Of a DNA stretch of 64,000 bases, positions 22,491 to 33,981 are shown in pieces (within the stretch, counting starts at the first letter, position 1; each line of letters opens with the position of its first letter). A model generated the notes under the pieces. It saw only the letters and a list, made by a program, of their open reading frames with translations, was not told the DNA's origin and made no database searches. This DNA is from Tragulus kanchil (Eukaryota; Chordata; Mammalia; Artiodactyla; Tragulidae), in assembly GCA_022376925.1 (NCBI GenBank), contig JAIOJX010000002.1, positions 67,349,001-67,413,000 on the forward strand. The letters are read 5' to 3'. The translations under genes and the position numbers were made by a program.

Positions 22491-24363
22491 AATGTTTTAG
22501 AGTAATTTGTTACACAGAAAAATTACCCAGAATCCTTCTTTTTATAGAACCTCTAATCAAGATCTATTTAAAGCAGTTGGGAGGTCAGGTCCAACCATGT
22601 TTAGTAATGTTTTTCTGAAATGTAAAGTAAGTTTAAAGGAATATTTCCTTAAACTTTTTGAAAAAAAAAAAAACTGAAGCTAAATAGTTTGAATTAGTGA
22701 ATGGGAATAGCTGAATAGAGGAAAATATTATATTATTCACATATGCATCATTTAACATTTTTTGAAATAGTTGAGTATTTGGCAGAGATTTTTGATTTAG
22801 AAAGCAAACTTGGATAATTTGCTTAGCCCCACTAAAGTATACATTCATCTTTAAACATTTGTAACGCTCATACCAACAGTTACAGTTGAGGTATGTGTGA
22901 TGGACACCTAAGGGGAAAAAATAGAAAAGCCCATAGAACAAAAAGCTAGGTAATATTTTAGGCAAAACTAAATAAAAATATTTTTTCTGTAGGCTGAGTA
23001 ACACATACACTTACCACAGATTCCTGAAGATAATCATTAAAGCATACTTTATGAATATTTTAAAAGAGATCACATATGATCAGAAAAAAGGAGAAAGTTA
23101 ACTTTCAAAAGAGGAACCTAATGAATTTTTAACCCCTCCCTAAAATGTCTTAAAATGGTATTATGAATAACTGAGACTTTTTCCTTTTTTATTGTATAGC
23201 AACTTGATGTAGAGTTTGTGCAATTTTGGATCTTAAATGCCTTTTGAAGTTTGAAGTAGCTCACAATATGGCAAATTCTAGAAATGAATGTATGATGAAT
23301 CTTTCTTCCTGGGAAGAACATGAATTCTAAAAATGAAAGTTCAGAAGGTTAACTTATGCAAATTGGCAGAAAACTAAGGTTCTCTGGGGAAATTTTAGTA
23401 TATTGGCAATATTTATAATTGTCACAGCTCAGATTTTTTGCTTATCATGAAATAATAATATTTCAAAGACATTTTGAAATAATATTGCAAAGATATTTGA
23501 CACACTCTCAGGCTTGCAGCTTGCTTCAGTTTTTATTGCTGTCTGCTTCTGACATTTCTTTGGACCTTCCTCTATCTTCTTTTCAGTTTTTGTCCCTGAT
23601 TTTTTGAAAATATTTTGGGTTTTTTTATCGAGAAACATTTGCAAAAAATTAAATGAAAATAATGTTAAATATGACATGTACTCTATCTCCTTGTTCTAGC
23701 CCACAGGGACAACTATTTTCAACATATTCAGTTTTCTAAATATTTATCTTCATAATTTAAAAATATACATACACTTTTCCTTAACAAAAATTTTCTATTA
23801 TAGTTTGAGGATTTAACTCACAATTCCTCTTATCCTATCTCAACATTTACATCATCAACTTTTTAAATTAAAGACTATCCAATGTTTCACTATAATGATT
23901 GCATAAACATTGTTCGTGCTGAACTAGGTAGAATACTTTGATACTTTGATTTCTTATACATTTCCCCTGTAGTTACTAGAATCCTAAAATTTGGCTTATT
24001 TGTTCATCTAAAGTCCTAAAATCTTGCGTATTTTTCTGAGGATGTAAGTCCTCTACACTTTGCCATAACTCTTTAAAATGCCTCTCAGTACAATTTTCTT
24101 GAGAGTTATTGAAAGTTATACATGTCAGATGAGTTATTAGTTCCAGGTATTTTTCCTAGAGACAGTTTTCACACTCTGATTGGAGCAGTTTGCTCTCCAG
24201 TCCAGAGAAACGTGGGTTTTTTTCCCCCTGAAATTGTTGTTTACTTTCATCTTGGAAATTGCCTTTGCTTCTACTCTCGGCTGACTTTTCCCTCACACTC
24301 TCTGAATCTCTTGTATATTATTTTAATTTACATTATACTTATAGCTACAAGTTAATTTTTTAT
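22491..24363. other. No gene recognised
   Basis: AT-rich sequence with long A and T runs. 23630-24080 has the texture of an old antisense LINE (TCTTGTTCTAGCC, TTCTGAGGATGTAAG), but I cannot name a family. No reading frame carries a recognisable domain. Confidence 0.4.
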
Positions 24364-24375
24364 AAGCTAGCAAAA

Positions 24376-24680
24376 GGAGCTTCCCTGGTGGTCCAGTGGG
24401 TAAGGACACCGCCTTGCAGTACAAGGGGCACTAGTTCGATCCCTGGCCTGGGAAGATCCCACGTGCCGCGGAGTGGCTGGACCGATGTGTCCAATTACCA
24501 AGCCAGCGCTCTGGAGCGCATGCGTCCAGAGCCGCCGCTCTGCGACAACAGAGGCCACCGTGATGGGAGGCCCACCCGGGCCAAAGAACAAAGATGGATG
24601 AAAATAGAGAAATGAAAGACCAATAGAAGGGGCCTGCCTACCCCCTCCCTCCCCAAACTGCCCCCCCCCCTCCATAAAAA
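24376..24680 (+). mobile_element. tRNA-derived SINE with perfect target-site duplication
   Basis: Full-length member of the same family as 17167-17485, starting GAGCTTCCCTGGTGG. It keeps CpG sites that are mutated in the other copies (CACGTGCCGCGG, AGCCGCCGCTCTGCG), suggesting it is the youngest in the window. It ends with a C-rich stretch and a short A tail. It is flanked by AAGCTAGCAAAA at 24364-24375 and 24681-24692, a perfect 12-base target-site duplication, which fixes its ends and shows LINE-mediated insertion. Confidence 0.95.
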
Positions 24681-24692
24681 AAGCTAGCAAAA

Positions 24693-26733
24693 ACTCAACT
24701 CAAAATTTGCTTGAATTTGGAAATTTATTTCTTTTCGTGTAAAAAGTATCTAGTACTGGATAGTCTGGGCTGGTGTCATGGCTTCACATACATTGAGTAC
24801 CAAGGGTCCTATCTTGCCCCTCTACTGTATTTACCAGGGTGCCTCATAGTCCAGAAGAGAAGCTCAACCTCCAGCCAGCAGGTCTTTATTGCAACCAGTA
24901 TCAAGAAGGGTGGTGGAAAAGGTACACTTCCCCCTTTAAAAATATTTTCTCCTACATTTTCTTGACCAAAGCATAATTTCTTGGTTGTGTTAACTTACAA
25001 GGTAATAATTCTTCGTAGGAAATGAATTCCCTTATCAGAGCTACAATATTCCTATCTAAAATTTGGAATTGTAAAGTGCTAAGTGTACAATGGATATTGG
25101 GAGGAAAGCACCTCATCTGCCATAATCAGCCTCATTGGAAGGGAAGCAGAGGAACCAAGAATGCGCGGCGGAGAAGTCATACTGTGAGGTAGCCTGGTGA
25201 CATCGTTGGCCAACCCTAGGGGAAACTCATCAGAGATATCTCCCTGGGGTCAGCATCATTGGACCTCGTATCCCTACCTCTGTTTATCATTAGGTGAAGG
25301 TTATTTCGGGAAGCATATGCTCTTGGGTAAAGTAGCTCTTTTGTGATAAAGCAATCTCTGAAGAGGCTGACAGCTGTCTTTCACAGCCCTACCTGCCTAC
25401 CTTATTATTATTATTGTTTTTAATCTAACTGGGATAGAAAGGGCTTTTCTGAAGGGGAATCTGGAGGACTCAGCCCTATCATTATCACCACCCACATGAG
25501 CTAATTTCTTCAAAATATTTTAAAAAGCTCCTTAGCTAAGGTATAAACAGATGGGAATGTTTGAGTGTGAGTTTAAAACATGATCCTAGAGTAAATGCAA
25601 AGTAATACTACTGAGGCCTATCACTGAGTATCCTTAAGCTTTTTGAGTATTGCAGAAAATGTAAGACAAGATCTTAATTGCTATCTTGTCAGTGAGAATA
25701 TTTAAGAATCCACACCTGCAACTCCGTTCCCTAGAACCTGTGCCCTGTTCTGAAAACTGGAGCTTCCTCCCTGGGAACCAGGACACACAGATTTTATTCT
25801 AATTTTGGTACCTTTTTAACAAAAGGTCCATCAATGTCCCTAGGCAAATCCTTTCTTGATCTGTGGCTGATTCAGTGCCTCTTTGGTTCCTTTGTGTCCC
25901 TGCATATACACAGCCATGCATGATGGTTTCTATGACGTGTCTCTGCCATGCACTCTCAAGAAGCCTGCCCACATGCCCAGCCCTTCACATCACCTGGAAA
26001 CATTTCCAGGCCTGCCGTCCCAGGGTCATTGTCCTCTTGCCCAGATTTCACTGCGTGTCTTGTTCCTACTTGTCACACTTTTCATGTGCCATTGCCTAGA
26101 GTCTACTGATTTGTATTTCCTTAAGAATTACAGAAAATATCAATTGATTGGAGACCACTAATTTTAAATATTTATAATTCCCAACTCACTTCCTAAGTTG
26201 GTTTGGTCCTAAGGAAGATACTCTTGATTGTTTGGTAGATTGGTAGATGATGGTATAAAAAGATGGTCAATGAGTAAAAAATGTGCCTCTTTTATCCATT
26301 TCCTTTGTGTATATGATTTTTCCTCCAAAAAATCATTTTAATGGGTTTTTCCAGCTTTGCAATTTTAAAGATCTTTACAGACTTACAGGAATGATATTCC
26401 AAGATGTTTGCAGACTTGAGACAGGATGTTTCTCTGAGTAACAGCCCTGAATATGTGGCTCTGGTTGTTAGGAAAGAGGTAACGGACATGCGCGTAAGTA
26501 CCAAGCACCACTTCTCTCAAAGTTGAAGCACTGCTCTGATGGACAGAGATGCTCTTACTAACGTTTATGACTGAAAAGGAAATAAAAGCCCTGAAAAAAG
26601 TCTCAGAGAGGGAAAAGTCTGGGTTGGTGACTCTGGTTCATTATCTAGGCTTAGGTGATGAAGGCAAGGGCTATGTTCAGTTCAGTGTGCTAGGGGCTGA
26701 ATTGTCATTATGGTGCCCAAATCATAGGTACTA
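24693..26733. other. No gene recognised
   Basis: Mixed-composition sequence without a recognisable repeat. The short frames at 24711-24965, 25863-26161 and 26549-26797 show no domain, no splice-site support and ordinary base composition. Confidence 0.55.
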
Positions 26734-27034
26734 TGTGGCCTGTTCAGACCTGGGATCAATTAGGAACTCACAGAAGGATAGGACCCCACAGAAGTAGTGT
26801 TAATATTATTATTGTAGTGACAGAAACCTGGGCTCCACTGGCAAATCAGTCTGATTTTTACATTTTATGTGCATAGTATTGAAAAGCAAAATGGACTTTT
26901 TGTGATGATTAAAGTAAAAGTGTTCCTAAGCAATTTAGGAGTAGAATAGTGACCTCAAGAAGGAAATTCTAAGCTACCTGCTCATTTGACTATGTGGATA
27001 CTGGATTAATTAATTTCAAAATAAAGGTGACTAT

Positions 27035-27392
27035 TATGGATTGAATGTTTGTGTGCCCCCAACATTCATATGTTGTAGCCCTTTCTCCCAGTGTACCTTT
27101 ATTTGGAGATGGAGTTTTTGGAGGTAATTAAGGTTAAATGAGAAGTCATAAAAATTAGGATTAGTGTTCTTTCAAGAAGAGACACCAAAGTCATCTCTCT
27201 CTCTCTCTGTTCACCATGTGAGAATGTAGGCCATCTGCATGTCAGAAAGGAGCTTTCACCAAGAGATAAGTTAACTAGAACCTTGATATTGGCCTTCTAG
27301 TCTTCAGAACTGTGAGAAAATTGATATCTGTTATTTAAGCCACCCAGTCAATGGTATTTTGTTATGGTAATCTTAACTGACTAGTGCTGTGA
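27035..27392 (+). mobile_element. MLT1-like MaLR solo LTR, copy 1
   Basis: An old non-coding LTR of the mammalian MaLR (ERVL-related) group. It starts TATGGATTGAATGTTTGTGT, contains TTCATATGTTGTAGCCC, AGAAGAGACACCA and a TC run, and ends TTTAAGCCACCCAGTCAATG, TATTTTGTTATGG. No internal retroviral coding region flanks it. The second copy is at about 28234-28591. Confidence 0.82.
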
Positions 27393-28233
27393 CTATCTTT
27401 GTACTCTGAGTAATGAAATAGGTCATAATAATCACATCAAAGTAATAGAGAACTTGTTTTTCCTTGGTAGTAGGGATAGGGTCAAGTTTAACAGAGTCAA
27501 TACCACAAGCATAAGACCAGGAAGTATTTATTGTGCTTCTAGACAGTCACATGGAAGCCAAACAGATGAATTTAAGGAAAATTCTTAGTCCTGGTGACCC
27601 TGTTACTCAAAGTCAGCTTAATATTAGATAGAGTTGGTCATCTGTTATCCTACGCTAACTAATATGACATTTTAAAAGGACAACTAGAAAAAGGTAGATT
27701 TTCCTGTGGTCTGAGTATTGCCTGTACAAAGTCTTGGAGTTATTTTAAGACTCTCCATGTCTCTGAGATAAGATTTATCCATGACAATTTTTGTAAATGT
27801 CTTTTTCCTTATTCTTAAAGGAATGGAAAGTAGACTTAAAATCTATTGTAATCAAGAAAGGCGATTCAGTTTGCTTTTATTTTTGGAAAGCCCCTAGGCA
27901 TAGCCCAACTTGATAGTTTTTTTTTCCCCTACTGTGGCCTGTTCAGACCTGGGATCAATTAGGAACTCACAGAAGGATAGGACCCCACAGAAGTAGTGTT
28001 AATATTATTATTGTAGTGACAGAAACCTGGGCTCCACTGGCAAATCAGTCTGATTTTTACATTTTATGTGCATAGTATTGAAAAGCAAAATGGACTTTTT
28101 GTGATGATTAAAGTAAAAGTGTTCCTAAGCAATTTAGGAGTAGAATAGTGACCTCAAGAAGGAAATTCTAAGCTACCTGCTCATTTGACTATGTGGATAC
28201 TGGATTAATTAATTTCAAAATAAAGGTGACTAT

Positions 28234-28591
28234 TATGGATTGAATGTTTGTGTCCCCCCAACATTCATATGTTGTAGCCCTTTCTCCCAGTGTACCTTTA
28301 TTTGGAGATGGAGTTTTTGGAGGTAATTAAGGTTAAATGAGAAGTCATAAAAATTAGGATTAGTGTTCTTTCAAGAAGAGACACCAAAGTCATCTCTCTC
28401 TCTCTCTGTTCACCATGTGAGAATGTAGGCCATCTGCATGTCAGAAAGGAGCTTTCACCAAGAGATAAGTTAACTAGAACCTTGATATTGGCCTTCTAGT
28501 CTTCAGAACTGTGAGAAAATTGATATCTGTTATTTAAGCCACCCAGTCAATGGTATTTTGTTATGGTAATCTTAACTGACTAGTGCTGTGA
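28234..28591 (+). mobile_element. MLT1-like MaLR solo LTR, copy 2
   Basis: Copy of 27035-27392 through duplication I, differing by a single base near 28254 in a C-run. Non-coding, no internal region. Confidence 0.82.
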
Positions 28592-29157
28592 CTATCTTTG
28601 TACTCTGAGTAATGAAATAGGTCATAATAATCACATCAAAGTAATAGAGAACTTGTTTTTCCTTGGTAGTAGGGATAGGGTCAAGTTTAACAGAGTCAAT
28701 ACCACAAGCATAAGACCAGGAAGTATTTATTGTGCTTCTAGACAGTCACATGGAAGCCAAACAGATGAATTTAAGGAAAATTCTTAGTCCTGGTGACCCT
28801 GTTACTCAAAGTCAGCTTAATATTAGATAGAGTTGGTCATCTGTTATCCTACGCTAACTAATATGACATTTTAAAAGGACAACTAGAAAAAGGTAGATTT
28901 TCCTGTGGTCTGAGTATTGCCTGTACAAAGTCTTGGAGTTATTTTTAAGACTCTCCATGTCTCTGAGATAAGATTTATCCATGACAATTTTTGTAAATGT
29001 CTTCTTTTTCCTTATTCTTAAAGGAATGGAAAGTAGACTTAAAATCTATTGTAATCAAGAAAGGCGATTCAGTTTGAAATTTCTTTCTCCATATACTAGT
29101 GAAGGTGTGGGAATGTCAGCCCCTAGGCATAGCCCAACTTGATAGTTTTTTTTTTTC

Positions 29158-29545
29158 TCCCCCAAGCATTCAGAGACTGTCCATCAGGCTAGCTGCTATT
29201 ATGTATAGTCTCATGCAAAACCTCGGGGGATTCATTTATCTCCAGAACCTCTCCCCAGTTTATTTATTTATTTATTTTGGTAAACATGGTACTTTGACCA
29301 GTTAGATTGGTGAAATTTGACTTCCAAATGTCATTTTTGACTAACATTCTTGCAATAATTAGAGATGTTGGCAGTCTTCTCATAAGGGGAGTTTTCAGTG
29401 TGTTTCTTTTCTTTTTGGTTTTTCCTTTTGGTTTCCCTGAAGAGGTTTCAGAACAGTCTACCTTGGGCAATTGAATTTCTGACAGTTGATTCTTTTGGAA
29501 AGATATTTTTCCATATATTGGCACAGGTGTGGAGATGTTTGATTC
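29158..29545. other. No gene; short TTTA repeat
   Basis: T-rich sequence with a short (TTTA)n run at about 29261-29277. No recognised element. Confidence 0.5.
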
Positions 29546-29549
29546 TAGG

Positions 29550-29755
29550 ACAAGGGCTAGGGTTAGGGTTAGAATTACCGTAAGGTCAGCCTAACCTTTA
29601 AGGTTAGGATTGAGTTTACAGTAAAGGGAGATACAGAGGACTGGTGTTAGCTTTAGGGTTCGCTTTAAGGTGGGATAGGGTGAGATTTCAGGTGAAGTTT
29701 GGGCTAGGGTTCTGGCTAGGATTAGGGCTCAGGTTAGGGTTAGCTTTACCATAAG
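29550..29755 (+). repeat. Degenerate telomere-like (TTAGGG-related) block
   Basis: About 200 bases enriched in GGTTAGGG, GGCTAGGG, AGGATTAGGG and related words on the + strand, with one inverted CCTAACC at about 29592. Two groups are densest, at 29552-29572 and 29702-29745. This could be a decayed interstitial telomeric repeat or an unrelated G-rich simple repeat. Only a few exact tandem units remain. Confidence 0.6.
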
Positions 29756-29759
29756 AGAT

Positions 29760-30160
29760 AGAATCAGTTAACATTATGAACACAGCATTGTGAATGAATT
29801 ATACTTCCATAGATTTTTTTTAATCTATTGAAATCAATAGTAATTAAATTCTGAAATGATTAAATAATCAAAACACATTGCCTAAGAACATTTCTGATGA
29901 TATAATACTTCTGCTGTGGGAAGTCCAAGATAAAACTCAATTACATTACAATGTTTCTTTTTTCTTTTTAAACTAAGGTGGACTCTGTCTTTATTTTCTA
30001 TTTAAAAAGGGCACTGTCGGTGATGAGGTAGCTATACAGAGTGATGGGGCAAATGGCCCTTCTGGGATCGATGCAGTGGTTTACTGATGTTTGACCAAGT
30101 TTTCTTTCTATGTGACAGACTGAAAGAATAGAGACATCATGAAGAGATTTACTGAGCTTG
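29760..30160. other. No gene recognised
   Basis: AT-rich sequence between the telomere-like block and the antisense BovB fragment. Nothing identifiable. Confidence 0.5.
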
Positions 30161-30164
30161 TTGT

Positions 30165-30650
30165 TTTTTCAGTCACTAAATCACATCCAGCTTTTTCTGA
30201 CCTCACGGACTGAGGCACACCAGACTCCTCTGTCATCGACTATCACCCAGAGTTTTCTCAGACTCGTGGCCATTGAGTCGGTGATGTGATCTAACCATCT
30301 CATCCTCTACTACCCTCTTCTCATTTTGCCTTCAATATTTCCCTCCATCAGGGTCTTTTCCAGTGAGTTGGTTCTTTGCATCAGGTGGTCAAAGAATTGG
30401 AACTTCAGCCTCAGATTCAGCATCAGTCCTTCCAATGAATATTCAGGGTTGATTTCCTTTAGGATTAACTGATTTGATCTCCTCGCAGTCCAAGAGTCTT
30501 TTCCAGCACCACAACTTTTCTTTATGGTTCAACTCTTACATCCATACATAGCTACTGGAAAGACCATGACTTTGACTATATGGACCTTTGTCAGCAAAGT
30601 GATATTTCTGCTTTTTAATATACTGTCTAGGTTTGTCATAGCTTAGGACA
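30165..30650 (-). mobile_element. BovB (RTE) LINE 3' end, antisense
   Basis: The minus-strand reading gives the BovB 3' end: the CATGACTGAGC-like end at about 30175, GGCATCACCGACTCAATGG-like sequence at 30270-30290, GAAAAGACCCTGATGG, CTTTGGCCACCTGATG-like sequence and GGTTTTTCCAG-like sequence near 30560. It is diverged and non-coding. It marks the genome as ruminant. Most of it (from 30291) is repeated at 31384-31745 by duplication J. Confidence 0.88.
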
Positions 30651-31001
30651 CAGACAGTTTATAAATAATTTTCAGTTAGCATTGAAAGAATATGGTTTTG
30701 ATTCATACTTTATTTCTTGGTCTTTTGGAAATTTTAAGCACTAGAATGTATCTTTTAAGGCTAATATTAAAAATTAGGACTTTTTAAGAAAAAGAAAGCA
30801 TTAATTCATTCTTCTGGATAAGTGGTTGCCTGCTCAGTTCTCTTTCCTGTGTCAAGGCCCAGGTCTTACGTCAGCTAGGTATGGATTTGATTCTGGGTCT
30901 CGCCATCGCTATATATCCTTAAATATGCATTTTTTTCCTTATCTGAAAAGCATGGTAGGATGATAGTGGAGATGAACTGAGCATATACACACAAAAAGTT
31001 T

Positions 31002-31355
31002 TGTTTTGTTTTGTGTGTGTGTGTGTGTGTTTTTAAAGATTTATTTATTTATTTTATTTTTGGGCGGGGGTTGGGTTGGGGAGGGAGGGTAGCGGGCAGG
31101 CCACTTCTATTGGTCTTTCATTTCTCTATTTTTCATCCGTCTTTGTTCTTTGGCTCATGTGGGCCTCCCATCGCGGCGGCGTCTGTTGTTACAGAGCACC
31201 AGCTCTGGGTGCATGCGCTCCAGAGCTCCGGCTCGGTAATTGGACACATCAGTCCAGCCGCTCCGCGGCACGTGGGATCTTCCCAGGCCAGGGATCAAAC
31301 CAGTGCCCCTTGCACTGCAAGGCGGTATCCTTACCCATTGGACCACCAGGGAAGC
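31002..31355 (-). mobile_element. tRNA-derived SINE, antisense, copy 1 (foreign right flank)
   Basis: Same family as 24376-24680, read on the minus strand from about 31355 (GGCTTCCCTGGTGG) to a (CA)n/A-rich tail at 31002-31035. CACACAAAAAGTTT is present on the left (30988-31001), but no matching target-site duplication follows on the right. CpG sites around 31226-31270 are kept that are decayed in the second copy. Confidence 0.88.
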
Positions 31356-31383
31356 CTCAGAGCTGATTTCAGATCGTCCATTA

Positions 31384-31745
31384 CTAACCATCTCATCCTC
31401 TACTACCCTCTTCTCATTTTGCCTTCAATATTTCCCTCCATCAGGGTCTTTTCCAGTGAGTTGGTTCTTTGCATCAGGTGGTCAAAGAATTGGAACTTCA
31501 GCCTCAGATTCAGCATCAGTCCTTCCAATGAATATTCAGGGTTGATTTCCTTTAGGATTAACTGATTTGATCTCCTCGCAGTCCAAGAGTCTTTTCCAGC
31601 ACCACAACTTTTCTTTATGGTTCAACTCTTACATCCATACATAGCTACTGGAAAGACCATGACTTTGACTATATGGACCTTTGTCAGCAAAGTGATATTT
31701 CTGCTTTTTAATATACTGTCTAGGTTTGTCATAGCTTAGGACACA
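31384..31745 (-). mobile_element. BovB LINE 3' end, antisense, duplicate
   Basis: Part of the antisense BovB repeated by duplication J. It lacks the terminal 125 bases present at 30165-30290, so it is not an independent insertion. Confidence 0.85.
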
Positions 31746-32094
31746 GACAGTTTATAAATAATTTTCAGTTAGCATTGAAAGAATATGGTTTTGATTCATA
31801 CTTTATTTCTTGGTCTTTTGGAAATTTTAAGCACTAGAATGTATCTTTTAAGGCTAATATTAAAAATTAGGACTTTTTAAGAAAAAGAAAGCATTAATTC
31901 ATTCTTCTGGATAAGTGGTTGCCTGCTCAGTTCTCTTTCCTGTGTCAAGGCCCAGGTCTTACGTCAGCTAGGTATGGATTTGATTCTGGGTCTCGCCATC
32001 GCTATATATCCTTAAATATGCATTTTTTTCCTTATCTGAAAAGCATGGTAGGATGATAGTGGAGATGAACTGAGCATATACACACAAAAAGTTT

Positions 32095-32451
32095 TGTTTT
32101 GTTTTGTGTGTGTGTGTGTGTGTTTTTAAAGATTTATTTATTTATTTTATTTTTGGGCGGGGGTTGGGTTGGGGAGGGAGGGTAGCGGGCAGGCCACTTC
32201 TATTGGTCTTTCATTTCTCTATTTTTCATCCGTCTTTGTTCTTTGGCTCATGTGGGCCTCCCATCGCGGCGGCGTCTGTTGTTACAGAGCACCAGCTCTG
32301 GGTGCATGCGCTCCAGAGCTCTGGCTTGGTGATTGGACACATCAGTCCAGCCGCTCCACGGCACGTGGGATCTTCCCAGGCCAGGGATCAAACCAGTGCC
32401 CCTTGCACTGCAAGGCGGTATCCTTACCCACTGGACCACCAGGGGAAGCCT
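32095..32451 (-). mobile_element. tRNA-derived SINE, antisense, copy 2, with perfect target-site duplication
   Basis: The antisense SINE in its native context. CACACAAAAAGTTT flanks it at 32081-32094 and 32452-32465, a perfect 14-base target-site duplication. The (GT)9 run in its tail equals that of copy 1. It differs from copy 1 by transitions, several at former CpG sites, in the tRNA-like head. Confidence 0.95.
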
Positions 32452-32599
32452 CACACAAAAAGTTTAACACAAGATCTGGTCCACAGCAACCTTTCAGTAA
32501 ATCATAGCCACTGCTCTTGTGAAAATCCTGCTGATGCCACTGGTGGTGATAAGTATGCTAAAACAAGAGTAGTTAAGAGTGTTCGTCTACTATTTGTCA

Positions 32600-33260
32600 T
32601 ATTCACTCAACATTGTTTCTATAAATATTCATGAAGCCATGGGTCTGACCTTGGGTTAGACACCTGATATAAAAATACACACAAAATAGGTATGACTCCT
32701 GTGTGCATTGTGCCTATGGACAAGTCATGAGGCAGATAATAGACTGAGTCATAATCATAAATATAGAAATGCAAAAAAGTATAAGCCTTATTAAAAAATT
32801 AGCAGTACTATGGGAGAATATAAAGCAGAAAAAAGACAGAGGGGGGTGAAGAAGGGCCTCTCTGAGGAAACATTGCTGAGACTTAGAGAATAGAATGTGA
32901 TAACAGGCAAATAGCTTAGTGAAGTGAACTCCAGGCAGAGGAAAGAAACACATGTGCCCAAAGAACTGCAGGAAGACTATTGGGCTGAAATTTAGCTGGG
33001 GGTGGGGTTGGGGAAAAGTGATACCACCGGAAGAGAGAGTAGACAGGGTCTAGACTGGACTTATTAAAGGCTAGATTTTTTCCCTAAATGCAATGAAAAG
33101 TCATTTTGAGTAGAAGCGTGACATGATCTAGTTTAAAGTGTTTTCAAAAGCACTTGGATAGCTCTGTGAATAATGGAGAAGATACAGGAGCAGAACAGAA
33201 TGATAGTCAATTAGAAGCTGTTGTATTATTCCAGGGAGAGTATAATAACAGCTGAAGGAA
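32600..33260 (-). mobile_element. L2 LINE 3' region, antisense (ancient)
   Basis: The order of phrases matches the reverse complement of the old mammalian L2: a remnant of the ATTTATTGAGCACCTACTATG region at about 32610-32650, CTCTCTGAGGAAACATT at 32860, ACTCCAGGCAGAGGAAAG at 32930, GTGACATGATCTAGTTTA at 33120 and ATTATTCCAGGGAGAG at 33225. Strongly diverged and non-coding. Confidence 0.6.
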
Positions 33261-33419
33261 GCTTCATGGCAGAGAAGAAAGAAATGAATGAATATTTTAT
33301 ATATAAATTGCCTGGAATGTTTTATTATTATAATAGCAATTATTGTACATTTTAAATGCAGCTAAAGATGTATGTATAATTTTCATATATGCATATATAT
33401 ACATCTTCAGCTGCCTTTC

Positions 33420-33690
33420 ATATTTACAGTAATTAATGATGATAATGATAACATATATTCCAAGCAATTTATTAAACCCTTTCAAATGCATTGTATCATT
33501 TAATGCTTAGAACCTTTTTAAAGAGTAGGTACTATTTTTTAATCCTTCATTAAAATGAAAGTCAGGAAAGTTAAAATAACTTAAAAATAACTTAACTGTT
33601 TGCTGAAGGCCAAACAGGTAGAAAGTAGCATTGCTGGGATCAGATGTTATATCTGTCTTGAGTCTTAAACCATACCCTTGAGTTTTGCTC
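33420..33690 (-). mobile_element. MIR SINE, antisense
   Basis: Old mammalian MIR, reverse complement: TTGTATCATTTAATGCTTAG, AGAGTAGGTACTATT, then GGCCAAACAGGTAGAAAGTA and GCTGGGATCAGATG, corresponding to the conserved core. Diverged. Confidence 0.65.
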
Positions 33691-33783
33691 TATCCTGCGC
33701 TTACCATCTGATCTAGATAATGTGTCTAAATGCTGTCCTTCTGTGCTGGTACCCGGGATTCTTTTCAACTTCTGAGCTCTCAG

Positions 33784-33981
33784 GCTTTGGAGTGACTGTG
33801 GGGACAGTGCTGTGCTGAGAGCACCTGTATGAGGCAGCGGTCATCACCTTCAAATCTGCCCACCACCAGCCGCTCTAGGAGCCCTTCTCCAGAGTTCCTC
33901 GCTGCTTCACAAAAGTGCCCTGTAGAGAACATGAGAGGAATTATTGAAGCATTATCCTCACACAGTAGAAAGAGTGAAATG
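33784..33981 (+). CDS. Possible small protein-coding exon, unidentified
   Basis: I do not recognise this protein. An acceptor-like site (pyrimidine-rich run then CTCTCAG, ending 33783) precedes 45 bases containing an in-frame TGA at 33793. Then ATG at 33829 opens 51 codons up to a donor-like G|GTAATT at 33981/33982. The peptide is Ser-, Arg- and Pro-rich at the start (SNLPTTSRSRSPSPEF), followed by CPVENMRGIIEALSSHSRK. The segment is richer in G and C than its flanks and is outside all recognised repeats and duplications. This could be a first coding exon of an alternative transcript, or chance. The frame stays open past the donor to 34128. Confidence 0.25.

Larger units (their letters stand above)
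26734..29157. repeat. Direct tandem duplication I (unit about 1199 bp)
   Basis: Copy 1 is 26734-27932 and copy 2 is 27933-29157, at offset 1199. Near the end the copies differ: after CAGTTTG, copy 1 has 17 bases (about 27874-27890) where copy 2 has 43 (about 29077-29119). The T-run that follows is also shorter in copy 1. The unit carries an MLT1-like LTR. Confidence 0.96.
30291..32451. repeat. Direct tandem duplication J (unit 1093 bp)
   Basis: Copy 1 is 30291 to about 31355, with 31356-31383 as unmatched filler. Copy 2 is 31384-32451. Offset 1093. The copies are near identical except in the last 130 bases, inside a SINE, where copy 1 has at least six differences. The native right flank of the SINE is present only after copy 2. 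Confidence 0.96.

Noticed and set aside
22633..23010. 125-codon minus-strand frame
   Set aside because: Rich in Phe, Tyr and Leu from AT-rich sequence, with no domain and no splice or promoter support.
25863..26161. Overlapping Cys-rich open frames that might be an exon
   Set aside because: No domain, no convincing splice sites, and two overlapping frames open at once suggest chance.
31011..31565. 184-codon open frame
   Set aside because: It runs through an antisense SINE, the filler and the BovB duplicate. Simple read-through of repeats across a duplication join.
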